Of a DNA stretch of 64,000 bases, positions 38,301-49,368 are shown in pieces (within the stretch, counting starts at the first letter, position 1; each line of letters starts with the position of its first letter). The notes below the pieces were generated by a model. It was given only the letters and a program-made list of their open reading frames with translations, was not told where the DNA came from and made no database searches. The translations under genes were made by a program, and so were the position numbers. The DNA lies in contig JABSSW010000004.1 in the NCBI GenBank assembly GCA_018902385.1, forward strand, positions 62,001 to 126,000, given 5' to 3'. Source of the stretch: Physcia stellaris (lineage: Eukaryota > Ascomycota > Lecanoromycetes > Caliciales > Physciaceae).

Positions 38301-38508
38301 CATCATGGGGTGACCAGTCAAAGGCACGGAACTGAGGAACCTTCCGTTGTGTTGATAGCGCCTCGTAGAGAAGTTCGTCGCCTCTGAACTGCTTAATACC
38401 ATACAGCTTGAATTGTCCAATAACGTCTGCGACCAAGAATTTTTGCTCGCTTATGGTGGTGGTCGAGTGTGGGGACCAGCGTACTGCTGTTTCCATTGAT
38501 GCATCCAC
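35348..38508 (-). CDS. SEA4: SEA4/MIOS WD-repeat protein of the SEACAT/GATOR2 complex
   Basis: Three exons on the minus strand, 38508-36909, 36858-36766 and 36717-35348, with 50- and 48-bp introns, give about 1020 residues, close to yeast Sea4. The N-terminal part has WD-like blades (WSPHDENLIAIGQWSGE; IQIWDRRAG). A helical middle begins after a GIAADEGMN...YLGVFGIW stretch at the exon 2 position. The C-terminus carries paired zinc-binding motifs: CNNCDQAL, CPKCGRHMPRCIICMMWLG and CRRCWHMSH...CAVPGCNCHC. That architecture is specific to MIOS/Sea4, a subunit of the GATOR2/SEACAT complex that relieves SEACIT/GATOR1 inhibition of TORC1 at the vacuole. It is divergent from EFG1, 270 bp away. Confidence 0.92.
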
Positions 38509-38778
38509 AAGCCATTGGCATCAGTTCTCCTCCCATATGTTCAAAGGAAACGTCTCCCAACGGTCTCGTCTAGTAGAAAATGAGGATATGGCTCGTACAT
38601 CATAACACTTTGGCAGGCGTTGCAGTGTGGGAGACGGGAAATACCGTAAGCGTAAGGTTCCTTAGGTTTGTGGTTATTCGGCTAATCCTTCCATTTTTCA
38701 GTCGCGACATCACCTCATATTGAAACCGGCTCCTTTACAAATTAGTTCTCTTCCCAAGTCCACGGTTCGCTTTGCGCA
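38509..38778. promoter_or_regulatory. Shared promoter region of SEA4 and EFG1
   Basis: 270 bp between two divergent start codons. It must contain both promoters. No clear TATA box is present, which is usual for housekeeping genes. Confidence 0.5.
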
Positions 38779-39653
38779 ATGGGGAGCAAGCGGTCACGGT
38801 CTGTCGAGGATGAAAATGAAGATTTGTTGCCAGATCGATCAGAGCGAAAGCGGCCCAAGAAAAAAATCCGTAAGACTGGCATAGATACCCTACGACCTCC
38901 GGTAGCAGTGAATCAGATCAAGCGTAAGATTCGCGATGTGCGTCGCACGCTCGACAGGTCCGAAAACCTACCTGCCGATGTTCGGGTGGAGAAGGAGAGA
39001 GCTCTAGCCGGCTACAAGCAAGATCTGGAAAAGTCCGAACATGAAAAGAGGACGCAACAGATGATCAAGAAGTACCACATGGTCCGCTTCTTCGGTCGGT
39101 GGCTATGCGCTCCCATTGCCACAACCCGTTACTAATTTCTGTGTCCTTCGCAGAGCGCCAAAAAGCTACAAGAAGGCTCAAAAGACTAAAGAAGTTGCTG
39201 TCGACCAAGGACGAAGCAAGCGAGGAATTTGTCGACCTCAAGCAGAAGATCCATCGAGCTGAGGTGGACCTCAACTATACGCTCTACTCCCCTTTGGCAG
39301 AGAAATACGTCAGTCTTTACAAGCAGAAGGATGATGCAGGTAATGGCGACATCACCATGAGTAATGACAGCATGATAAGTCAAGGAAGTGAGCCACTTCT
39401 AGTACGGCCTCCAATGTGGGTCACCGTCGAGAAATGCATGGCAGAAGGCACATTATGGGCTCTACGAGACGGGAACTTAAGTCGCGTAACAGATTTAAAA
39501 GCAAGTACCGATGGATCCTCTCGTCAGAAAAAGGATTCGTCTCGACGTATAGACAAGTCGAAGTCTCGGAAAGCTGGGGAGAAAGAATCTACTAGAGATA
39601 AATTGAAAGAGACACAAGATGCCCTTAGCGACGATGGCTTTTTCGAAGAATGA
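38779..39653 (+). CDS. EFG1: rRNA-processing protein EFG1
   Basis: Two exons, 38779-39094 and 39154-39653 (59-bp intron), give about 271 residues. The N-terminus is strongly basic (KRPKKKIRK, a likely nuclear localisation signal). It is followed by the family signature VNQIKRKIRDVRRTL, a long charged helix region, and after the splice KATRRLKRLKKLL with DLNYTLYSPLAEKYVSLY, the most conserved stretch of Efg1. The C-terminus is a low-complexity Ser/Lys tail. In yeast, Efg1 is a nucleolar factor needed for early 18S rRNA processing in the 90S particle. Confidence 0.9.
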
Positions 39654-40224
39654 TGCATTGAGAATGTACACGAAACCCGAACAATTGTCTCTATGATGGA
39701 GTCTGGGCTCAAGACCGGGTCAAGGGAAGATCCACCGCATGTCTTTTGAGCTACAGGCTTTGTTTTAGCATTAGGGGCTACCATATTTAAGGTGATACTT
39801 CAAGCTATGCCTCCAGATGCTCAAGCTAAATTAACATAGAATTCTGTTTCCTCTACTTGCACACATCAGAGTGACTACGATATCTTATTTTTGACAGACA
39901 GATTTACTATCCGGCAAACAAAGGAAAGATTGATACTTATTATAGCTCTGAGGCTTAACAATGACTGACTTTATGAACTGTGCCTGGTATATTATGGTAT
40001 ATTATCCTGGGAAAGCTTTAACACTGGATTCTCCCTGGTATCCACCTGGCAACAAGCTTGTGTTGTCATCTACATATGCATGTGTGCCTCGGTACTCGCA
40101 ATGACTCAAAAGAGGGTAGTACTGGGAAGTGTCACGTATCAGCAAATGATGCATAAGTTTCTGTGCCACCCTATATTGCTGCAACCCATTCAATTTCGAT
40201 CTCTGTCATTGATATCTAGCTAAG
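39654..40224. other. Intergenic region
   Basis: 570 bp between tandem genes. It includes the EFG1 3' end and the promoter of the next gene. A small direct duplication (TATATTATGGTATATTATCC-like) lies near 39988-40008. Nothing else is recognised. Confidence 0.5.
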
Positions 40225-41228
40225 ATGCAAGCTGATGTTCAACACATCGGTAACATGGGAGGAGAAAAACCAGAAGAGATGGTATCCATTTCCAGGACTC
40301 GTCAGAGGAAACCTCGTCGGAAAAAGAATCCCCACCGTCGATTTCGTAAGAACCTTGTATTCCATCTACGTCCGTGCCGAAACTGAAAAGTGACGTAGGC
40401 ACCATCACGACTACCACCGCGACCGAGCGAGACTTTGGATACGAACAGGCTCAGTCCCTACGCTGGCTGCAACTCCACTTCGGTTCAAATCACTCGAGAA
40501 ATTCAGGAAGTGAAAAACACAACACCCACGAAGAACTTCTCACATACTTCACTTCTCCAACACTCGAAGAGCGCAACGCTGGCCCTGAACTCAGCGATAG
40601 GAGTAAAGCAATCGTTGAGAACTTGGAGGCTGAGAGGGACCGAAGCCGGAAAGTACAGGGAGGGACTGCGAATGCAAATGATTGGTTCCTTACTCCGGCA
40701 GAGCAGTCCGATTTGGTATCACTCATGAGCAAGGCCACCCTTAGCGATGTGGAGAAGGGCAAGGGCAAATCTGCGGATGTTCAGGTAGAGCAACGGCCCC
40801 TAGAGGAACAGGTACCTATATCGCGAACTCCGGCCCAAGTAGCTAGGCTAGAGTTGCAAGCGAAGGCACGGCAGCTGTGAGGATCTGGCCGTTCCTAGAG
40901 TCATGAACCAGATACTAACATCTAAAACAGCAGGTACGAGAAGAGAGCAGAGAAGCGTCGGCTTAAGATGCTCGGAGAAGCAGATAACCCAGTCGAGGGT
41001 TTGGCACCTACTGGAGACCGCTCAGCACAGTCAGCTCAGCGGAAATCTAAAAAGGCTGAAAAGAAGAACGCTAGGCTTAAAGCGCAGGAGGGCAGGATCA
41101 AGAAGACGAAGACGCGGAAGAGGACTGAGAGGGGAGCCACGGCCATCGCCATAAGGAGACTGAGCAAGCTGACGATTGAAAATGCCCGAGGCCGGAAAGA
41201 CGATGAAGACGATGAATGTGGAGAATAG
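40225..41228 (+). CDS. Basic nuclear-type protein, unknown
   Basis: Three exons, 40225-40345, 40399-40876 and 40934-41228 (53- and 57-bp introns), join in phase to about 297 residues. The first exon ends in a dense basic patch (TRQRKPRRKKNPHRRF). The middle has an acidic/polar region with NDWFLTPAEQSDLVSLMSKA. The last exon is lysine- and arginine-rich (YEKRAEKRRLKMLGEADNP, later RKSKKAEKKNARLKAQ), probably helical or coiled. It looks like a nuclear or nucleolar protein, but I do not recognise the family. No signal peptide or membrane segment is seen. Confidence 0.7.
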
Positions 41229-41626
41229 TCAGCCGGAAGCTATGAAGCAGTAACAGACATCCTTCAATTAGAGGTCATGGATGTTCATGTGGGTAGACTA
41301 TGAATGCACGAGAGCTTGGTTCTCCATGACTCGTCACTCCATAGACTACGGAGTAGAAAGGACAGCACCAAGATGATCCCTCTCCTCATTCATCCGCCGC
41401 TCCTGAAATAATTTACATTGATCTCAGACCCAGCTGTTCTTGCGCCCACATCTGCTACTACCCTGGAGGTGAAAGCTCTTCGAGTCGAAAATCAATGGAT
41501 TTATACCCCCTACTCTTAGGGTCTACGGCAAGCCATTCAACCCCTAGAGTAGCGCACACAGCACCCCTCTCTGCCCCTTACACTTTTTCAACTATCCATA
41601 TCCACAACATCCCCCTCCAAAGCACC
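41229..41626. other. Intergenic region
   Basis: About 400 bp between two plus-strand genes. It must hold the promoter of the parvulin gene, including a pyrimidine-rich stretch near 41560-41620. Nothing else is seen. Confidence 0.5.
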
Positions 41627-42036
41627 ATGGCCAACAAAAAAGCCACCTCCAAAACCTCCTCCTCCTCCTCCCCAACAACAACAACCCCAAAAACCCCAAC
41701 AACAAAAAAGACAAATCCACCCCCCCCCTCCACCACCCCCTCAAACCCGCAACGAGCATCTCAACGCGCCACATCCTGTGCAGCAAACACTCGCAGCGCG
41801 AGACCGCGCTCTCAAAGCTGCGTTCCGGCGCCCGCTTCGACGACGTGGCGCGCGAGTGCAGCGAGGATAAGGCGCGGCAGGGGGGCAACCTGGGCTGGAA
41901 ACCGAGGGGGGCGCTGGATGCTGAGTTCGAGAGGGTCGCGTATGCGCTTGAGGTTTCGAGCGTGGGGAATCCGAAGTGGGGGGAGGTGAAGACGCAGTTT
42001 GGTTTTCATGTGGTTATGGTGGAGGGGAGGAGGTGA
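41627..42036 (+). CDS. Par14-type parvulin peptidyl-prolyl isomerase, one apparent frameshift
   Basis: A Ser/Thr/Pro/Lys-rich N-terminus (MANKKATSK...) begins at 41627. The catalytic domain follows in another frame: KPATSISTRHILC, then ALSKLRSGARFDDVARECSE, GGNLGWKPRGAL, and VKTQFGFHVVMVEGRR at the end. This is the Par14/PIN4 (eukaryotic parvulin) domain, which isomerises peptidyl-prolyl bonds and acts in ribosome biogenesis and chromatin. It has about 136 residues if one base is missing. The two frames meet around a run of nine C at 41720-41728 with no GT/AG intron available, so the sequence seems one base short there. Either the assembly undercalled the run or the gene is mutated. Confidence 0.8.
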
Positions 42037-42239
42037 GGGATTCTTGTATTGGGGGAGGGGAGAGGGGATCGGAGGGATGGGGGAATGGGAATGGGGTGTG
42101 AGGGGAGAAAGGGTAGGTTGAGGTTCCGATATTGAGATGGAGTGAAGCTGATTTCTCCAAGCTTGCTTGTGGCGGTTCGCTCTCTAATCATGATTCATGA
42201 TACCCTACGACAGAAGTATGCAACTACGTCCATTCCTCA

Positions 42240-43609
42240 TCAGGGACGCTGTCGCGCCATCAGAGTATCTTCCGCGCGCTGCAGACAGTTCTCGATCATG
42301 TCCCAGAAGCGAGAAACATTTAATGCCCTCGGTATTCGGATCCCATCGACGCCAGACCTCAAGTGTGTCAAGACCGTCCGTCCAAGCTGTTCCTGGTTGA
42401 TGTTTCTGTTGTGGTAATCCGGGCTCTCGTGCTGGCCTTCCGGCCTCACAAAGATACTGAACCTCTCGCCTCCGTTATCATTAAATTGAAGATCTTCTAT
42501 GCCCTCATCAAACAAAACTACCGCAACAGCGACTGGATCGTGCAGCGGTGAGCCCTCCGTTAGGCCAAATACGTCATTGTATGTCCTCACGTAGAAGGTG
42601 AGAAGGTCGTGGTACATTTGACGGACCGTGAGATTCGCACTTTGCACAGTTGAAGAAGATCCATGGAGTAATCGCTGTTGAACGTCGTGCGTAGCAATAA
42701 CTTGATGGGTCAAGTCTAATGGTACCAAAGTTGTTTTCGCGGCCATCTTCGGATTGCTGAATATTACATTTGCGGCTTCTGGGTCACACTGCGTAATTGC
42801 TTAGCATTTGCTCCTAGCCGAAGGATACCAAGACATCTTGTACGTACATAGATGTTGAATTCCGCATAGAATGTCGTATTCCCAAAGGGTTCTTGACTGC
42901 CTTTTTTAGTGACTGGCGAGAAACCACCCCCAATTGCGCCACCCATAATACTCAGGCCTTTGATGTGTTCAGGTAAGTCAGGACATAAGATCAACAGCTG
43001 GGCCACGTTTGTCAAGGTTCCGGTGGTAACAAGCCATGCTTCACCCTTCGGCTGAGCAAATAGAGCAGCCCGCATTGCAAGTATCGCGTCGGTGCCTGTG
43101 ATTGGCGGGCTTGTGGGCTTTGGGAGAAGATCTGTACCATCGATTCCAGAAGCTCCTGGGTCGCTGTTCAGCGTACGTATATGTAAAGACGAGATATCAC
43201 TGACCATGAATGTACGGAGCATGAACAGGCTCTCTGCACATGGGCTTCGCTTCCCCGGGATATACACCTATATCAGGCCGACCAATGGCCTCCAACACCA
43301 TGCCAGCGTTGATAGTGGTGTGTTCCAGGGATGCATTGCCGTGGACGGTACTGACACCTAGTAGATTCAGGGCCGGATGATGGACGGCCAGAAGTATTGC
43401 AAATGCATCCTATGAATGTCTATGAGCACATCAGAAGCTTGTGATAATTAGTGTAAGATGCTCACATCGTGCCCTAATAATTGTCAGCCGGAGCTTATCG
43501 ATGTAGAGAAGCATTGGCGGAATGTACCATGCTATACTCGAGATTTACCTGGATCACAATCTAGCCAAAGCGGTATCCTTTTTTTACTCAATGGACTGAA
43601 GCCTTCCAT
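42240..43609 (-). CDS. Inosine-uridine nucleoside hydrolase
   Basis: Five exons on the minus strand, 43609-43549, 43473-43466, 43409-43205, 43155-42848 and 42788-42240, give about 376 residues. The second exon is only 8 nt and completes the signature DPGHDDAFAILLA, the calcium and ribose binding site of the IUNH family. Later motifs fit too: LLGVSTVHGNASLEHT, HGASGIDGTDLLP, TGTLTNVAQLL, GLSIMGGAI, AEFNIYCDPEAA and, near the C-terminus, GSPLHDPVAVAV with the last catalytic His/Asp. It hydrolyses the N-glycosidic bond of nucleosides to a base plus ribose, as in pyrimidine and purine salvage (compare yeast Urh1). Nucleoside specificity cannot be read with certainty. It is convergent with the parvulin gene. 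Confidence 0.92.
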
Positions 43610-43876
43610 CGCCAATGGCGTGCTGATATTGTATTTGAAGACATTCTATCTGGTTGTGAGGACTCTTTAATGATTCAGGTGCTGGTCTGATTCAGGGTCC
43701 ATCCCGGCTTCATGCCTACCTTATCTCCGAAGCCTCAAGCTAAGCGAGCGGCCCACCCACAAACCTCAGGCTTGGCTAAACCCCTGTACGTTAACATCAT
43801 TACCCACGCTCCTTCAATACCAAAGCTCTTTGAGGATAGCCGACAACTGCAGTGACAAGCAAAGAACTCAGTCAAC

Positions 43877-44519
43877 ATGGTAAGCTTCTCTTGCGGATCT
43901 AAATATGCAATTCTCTTCTAGATTATGATAATTCAATGGCTTCGACGTGAAAACGTTGCTTGCCGTCAATTTCGAGGTCGTGTGATGGCTAAGATTTACT
44001 TCACAGTCGGACGGAGAAGAGCCCACCTCACCCGCGCCCGAAGCGGCACCAGAGATCGAGGTCCCCACCAATGCCGGTGGAGGCTCTCAGATGACCGTCC
44101 TCGAAGCCCTGAAAGGCGTCCTAAAGCTTGCTCTCATCCACGATGGCCTCGCCCGCGGTCTACGTGAAGCCAGCAAAGCACTCGATCGTCGGCAAGCGCA
44201 TATGTGTGTTCTTAACGAAGGATGTGAGGAGGAGGCGTACAAGAAGCTGGTGGTTGCGCTGTGTGGAGAGCATAACATTCCATTGATCAAGGTGCCAGAT
44301 GGGAAGATGTTGGGAGAATGGGCAGGATTGTGTAAGCTACCTTCGTTACTACTGAAAAAGCCGGAAGGTTATTCGCTAATGTCCTGATTCACAGGCGTAC
44401 TTGATCGCGAGGGTAATGCACGCAAGGTCGTCAATTGTTCCTGCGTTGTGGTCCGTGACTGGGGTGAGGAGTCTCAAGAGCGCACAATCTTGCTCGATTA
44501 CTTCCGAACGGAACAGTAG
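43877..44519 (+). CDS. RPS12: 40S ribosomal protein eS12 (S12)
   Basis: Three exons. The first coding exon is the ATG alone (43877-43879), followed by a 127-bp intron. The others are 44007-44331 and 44395-44519. The product of about 150 residues starts [20 protein letters not shown] and contains [45 protein letters not shown] and [16 protein letters not shown], all hallmarks of eS12 (L7Ae/L30e-like fold). It binds the beak of the small ribosomal subunit. An intron directly after the start codon is common in fungal ribosomal protein genes. Confidence 0.95.
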
Positions 44520-45071
44520 GGTTGTGAAGAAGGCAAGGTCTGCATTGGAAAAGAGCTAGCGAAGAAACATCAAACAGCAGCCGACGTGATGCGGCGCATA
44601 TGCTGGAGCTGAAAAGGTTTCGAATATCAAATTAGACTCAATGGATTTGGACCTAGATCCCGGATTGATACAAGTCTCTGTGGGACTATCTTACAGATTT
44701 TCTATGTCTTCAATGATCCGGGAAAGCACCGGTATCAGCCAAATGCTCCCTCTTTGGCAGTCATCACCTTGATATGGCATCGACCGCATTGAACTACCCC
44801 TGTCGCAATAGTACAGATCATCATCCTACAGCTGCTTTCAGACTAACAAATTGGCTTCAAATTTTGGAGTTTGTTGTGAACTATGTGACAGCTAATGGTA
44901 TGCTTCAAGAACGATCTATTATCAACCTTCCCATCATAACGAAAATGCCCCCCTGATGCATAAAGCCCCCATGCCAAATTTCTCATCACGATAACCTAGT
45001 CGATCTGACAAGCGATTCAGAAAGTCTTTGCATCATGTTCTCATAATCGATAGTTTAGTGGTATTCGGAAA
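44520..45071. other. Intergenic region between convergent genes
   Basis: About 550 bp covering the 3' ends of eS12 (plus) and the Vid24-family gene (minus). The 60-codon ORF at 44774-44956 is not supported. Nothing else is seen. Confidence 0.5.
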
Positions 45072-47067
45072 TTATGTAAATGAGTACGATGGGAAGGTTC
45101 TCATGCCCTCCGGCATTAAAGTTAGGTATTGGTATGGCGTGCTCGAAGGATCGTAATACAGGCCTTCAACATGTCCATCTTCACGTCTTAGCGAAACGTA
45201 ATAGAAGCCACTGATAGTCAGCGATGATTGAGCGTCCGACGGCTTAACAAAGCATTTTTCTGTTCAGAAGGGTTAGCAAACGAGACTAATGTGACTCAAC
45301 GCTAACAAATACCTTTCCACCGCATCAATATCCATTTTGTCCTGAACTCTTCGTTGAGCCAGCGTTTACTTGTTAGGTTTCTAATCATTTCCTTATCCGT
45401 AAGGTTCTTGAAAGGCTCCAATTTTCGCCAGTATGTAGCGTCAATACGAGCGTTAGCATTGAAAGTTTCTGTCTCCAACGAGTGAATGTTGAAGTCAATG
45501 ATCTCGCCTTCAAGAAAAGTAGTGATACTTGATTCCTGTGTTGGCGAAGACTTGTCGGGCACGTTGAAGGCTTCCATTGTTCCAGACAGAGTCATGGTGG
45601 AGTAATCGACACTATGAATACTGACTTTGACAGGCCAGCATTCTTCACCATGATTCACCCGTGGACGTGTCGAAGAAGGTACCCAGCTTGTATCCCAGCG
45701 ATTGCTTCGAGATGAATCTGCTGGTGCTGGGGACGCATAGTTTCTGAAAAGCTCTTCTTGCTCACTTGTTGGAACTCGATTGCGACGTCGTGCCGACGAG
45801 CCGCCATCTGTGGCCCCTCCAGCCCTGTTAGCATTGTATGGCATCTGAAGGCAGGAAGCTCCAGCCGCATGTTGTGAGCCGGAAAGGATACCCCCAGGCT
45901 TGAACCATGAGGTTTCCGGTGGAGGCTTGATAGAGCTGCGATGGAACATGAAATCCTCCCAGTCATGAGAGAACTCTTCAGTGATCAGTCCAGCATCATG
46001 GGCTGCATGAACCTGCTCTGACTCTGTGACGCAGCTCCGTATACAACCTAGGTATTTGATTGTTTCCGCCAAGGTTCTTGATACGCTCACGGAGCTTGCC
46101 ACAGCGTTCTCATATGGCTGCCTTGAATCGTCGTTCGGCACACGAGAGGCCCGCTGCTGTACTTCCGACAACAGTTGTTGTCGACGACGCTGATCTAAGA
46201 TCATTGTGGCTCTTTCATGATTGCGTTGGTATCTCCGCCGTGCGTTTTCAGCGTCCTCGATCGCGGCTCGCTCTCTATCCAGAAGATATTGGGGTAAGGG
46301 TGGCAGGTGGTTTCTTGAGCTGTTCGAGGCTTGCTCGTTCTGTATTGAGTCTCGAGACGCCCGCAGATACGAGTCAAGCTCGTCTTGGGTATGGGTGACC
46401 TGATCAAGTAATTGTGACAATTCTCGCCTGGAAGATTGGGCCATCCGCAGTTCGCGCATCCTAGATGACCACTCATTGTAGAATTGCGATGATCCTTCGC
46501 CGCCGTATCTGAATTCAGTGTGCGATTCATCTTCGTCATCAGAGCTGCCAGGAGCCCACCCGAGGTAACCCTGAGAGGGCTGCTGAGATATGCGATCCGC
46601 GTAGGTAGGTTCTACTATGCTCGCTCGATCTGAGTATCTCGCTGCTGCTTCCGCAGTGGCCGCGACCGCCCGTCGCATTCGGCGATGGTCTGCATCTGTA
46701 CGAGGGATGACCTGACCACTTCGAGCGTCCCGTAACGGAGGTGGAGCGCGGGTTTCTGGCATCGATGTTTCCCTCAACCTCTGACTCTCTCGGACATCTG
46801 GTGGGGGTTGAGGTGATGGAAGGTGGGTGCGAAGGAAGCTGACATTGTCGTCTTCAGCATCCTGCTCAGCTTGCGTTGATAAGGTGGCCGCGAGATTTGG
46901 GACTGGACTTGCAAGCTGAGCGAATTGATCAAGGTAAGGGCTGGCAGCGGTACGTGAAGGGCCAGCAGGTGGAGTCTCCTGCACGACATATCAGCAAGGG
47001 TCAGTCACCGACAGCATGCGGGCACAGTTCCACGGAAGCGCACCGTGGGGGAGTTTGCCGGCGGCAT
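45072..47067 (-). CDS. Vid24/GID4-family substrate receptor
   Basis: Three exons on the minus strand, 47067-47044 (24 nt), 46978-45313 and 45259-45072, joined in phase, give about 625 residues. The first 380 are low-complexity, Pro/Ser/Arg-rich, with a predicted coiled stretch around the RRYQRNHERA region. The C-terminal half has the Vid24 beta-barrel: SWFKPGGILSGSQ, VKVSIHSVDYSTMTLSGTMEAF, TFLEGEIIDF, WRKLEPF, KWILMRWKEKCFV, and TISGFYYVSLRREDGHVEGLYYDP at the end. Gid4 proteins are substrate receptors of the GID/CTLH ubiquitin ligase that recognise N-terminal degrons and remove gluconeogenic enzymes. Whether this is Gid4 itself or a sister receptor (Gid10/Gid11 type) is open. Start and exon 1 are inferred from splice phase. 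Confidence 0.87.
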
Positions 47068-47877
47068 TGCTGACGCAGGATGTTTGCCTCCGAAATGCAA
47101 GCAAGCTACGTCTTGGGTTTGAGAGATGGCAGTGCCAATGCCAGCTGTCATTCGATGTGCTATAGTACCAGTAGTGTGATGGTGGGCCAGCGGAACAAAG
47201 GAGGTTTTGGAAGCAACAACGTTGTCGAGCTCGTTTCACAAATCACATGCGCAATCAGGCCCAGCGGAACGGTCTAGATAAAGCGACTTTTATTTCCGCT
47301 TTGGGGTCTTGCACGCCAGGTGTGAAAAATTACTTTATCTCTGGTCACTTTTATGACTTTGTTTTATTAGTTGGCACATCCCAAGTGAAGGCGAAGGCAA
47401 GGCTGACTTCGATCATCACGAGCTGTAAAGGGCCTTGACAGCCAAGAGTCGACAATCACTGTGACCAATGACGCATCTGAGACCCTGACGATCTGCCGCC
47501 CTCTATCCGTCGAATTCGAGCGTGTTGAAAAAAGTCAAATCGCTGCCATTTAACCCACGTTTCATTCGACCCAAAAGTTCTTTCTCAAAATGAGGTCACG
47601 TCAGCTCCATGCAGTTCTATTCCCAGGTTTGACTGCCGCGCTGGCTATGAGCTTGGGCCTTGATGGAATTTTGACCAGCTTCAACCATCGCCAGTAGTCT
47701 GTGCTGCCCGAGGGTAAATGATGAATTGTCCGCTCCAGTAGTAACCTGATCGCATTATCTCGCATAAAAGTAAACAGTATCTAGTTCTCCTATATACTTT
47801 CTCTATCCCGGTACCCAGTCCGCTTTCTCTCTTACGCCCTAATATTGTGTTGCTGTCTTTTTGTATCTCCTATCATA
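47068..47877. other. Divergent intergenic region with a 35-codon ORF
   Basis: 810 bp between divergent start codons, so it carries two promoters. One small plus-strand ORF at 47590-47697 (35 residues, MRSRQLHAVLFPGLTAAL...) is hydrophobic in the middle and could be a translated upstream ORF or chance. No other feature is recognised. Confidence 0.45.
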
Positions 47878-49081
47878 ATGCCTAAAATCAAGAACATCGA
47901 GTACTTTCGAGTCCCTCCGCGATGGCTTTTCGTCAAGATCACAGACGAAGAAGACAGATTTGGATGGGGTGAGGCAACGCTTGAAGGGCATACCCAGGCA
48001 GTCGAGGGCTGTCTCGATGCCTTGATGCAGCGATTCGTTGGTTTCGAAGCCAAGTACACCACCACATCGGTTGCGCCACTCAACTCTCGCTGATACACTT
48101 GACAGTGACATCGAACACCTGTGGCAAAGCGCCTACCGTCTGGGCTTTTACCGCGGAGGGCCCGTGCTGATGTCTGCCCTAGCTGGGATTGATATCGCAC
48201 TATGGGATCTGAAAGCTCGTCGCCTTCAGGTTCCGATATTCGAGCTCCTCGGCGGCGCTGTCCGCAAGAAGATTAGAGTATACGCCTGGATCGGAGGTGA
48301 CAGGCCCAAGGATGTGGAGAATGCTGCCAAGGAACGATACGCTCAAGGCTTTCGTGCAATCAAGATGAACGCAACCGAGGACGTCGATTGGTTAGACTCG
48401 CCGCGCGCTTTGGAGACCAGTGTCGAGAGATTAAGAACTGTCAAAGCGCTCGGTATGGACGCAGGCCTTGATTTCCATGGTCGACTACACAAGCCAATGG
48501 CGAAACAGCTGGCCAAGGCTCTTGAGCCGCACCATCCACTCTTCATCGAGGAGCCGCTTCTTTCCGAGAATCCCGAAGGCATAAAACAGCTGTCGCTGCA
48601 TACTACAATCCCCATCGCACTCGGTGAACGTCTGTACAGCCGTTGGGATGCGAAACGATTCTTCGAGGACACTTCCATCGACGTATTGCAGCCTGACATT
48701 TCGCATTGTGGTGGCATCTCGGAAATGAGGCGCATGGCATCAATGGCCGAGGCCTACGATGTTTCTCTTGCGCCTCACTGTCCGCTTGGGCCAATAGCTC
48801 TTGCAGCCAGTATGCAAATCGCACTGTGCACCCCGAATTTTGTCATCCAAGAAATGGGTCTTGGGATTCACTACAACACGGAAGCAGGATCGCACGACAT
48901 CAATAACTATGTGCAGGACAAAAGTGTGTGGGACGTCAAAGATGGCTACGTTGACGGTCTTAAAGGGGTAGGTCTTGGCATCGAGGTTGATGAACAAGAG
49001 GTCAGGCAATTAGCGAAAGACTCAACAGCATGGCAACCGAAAGGCTTCTCAGGTCCTGATGGCAGTATAAGAGAGTGGTAA
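47878..49081 (+). CDS. D-galactonate dehydratase-like enolase-superfamily enzyme
   Basis: Two exons, 47878-48053 and 48106-49081 (52-bp intron), give 383 residues, nearly the length of E. coli DgoD. It starts MPKIKNIEYFRVPPRW, the capping domain includes GWGEATLEGHTQAVEG, and the barrel begins with GIDIALWDLKAR. Active-site positions known from DgoD are present: the Asp/His pair in DFHGRLHKP (His about 183), IEEPLL, ALGERLYSRWD (metal Glu ligands), PDISHCGG, and the catalytic His in LAPHCPLGP. The family dehydrates D-galactonate (or close aldonates) to the 2-keto-3-deoxy acid. It is likely cytosolic. Its neighbours are a SnoaL-like protein and a CoA-transferase. Confidence 0.88.
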
Positions 49082-49368
49082 CATCCGCAGGGAGCAGGTT
49101 GCCACCCTAACTCTTAGCAGAGATGTACAAAAGTTTCGGAATGTATTCAATTTCACCTCTCTTCCCACTTGCGATTAAATCTTACCAGAGCTCCTTTCCA
49201 TGGTTAGAGTCCAAAGCCGCACAAAGCTTTATTCAAATGAAAGTGCCACATGCACGTGTGGAAACCATGGTCACGAACAGAAGGTGCGTTTTCTCCTCGA
49301 TTTTTGTCGCTCAGTGATGCAGACAATCAATGTGTTCAAATTATTGCTTTGCTTCAACAAAGATCATC

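Noticed and set aside
46060-46403. 112-codon plus-strand ORF
   Set aside because: It lies antisense within the well-supported Vid24-family exon.
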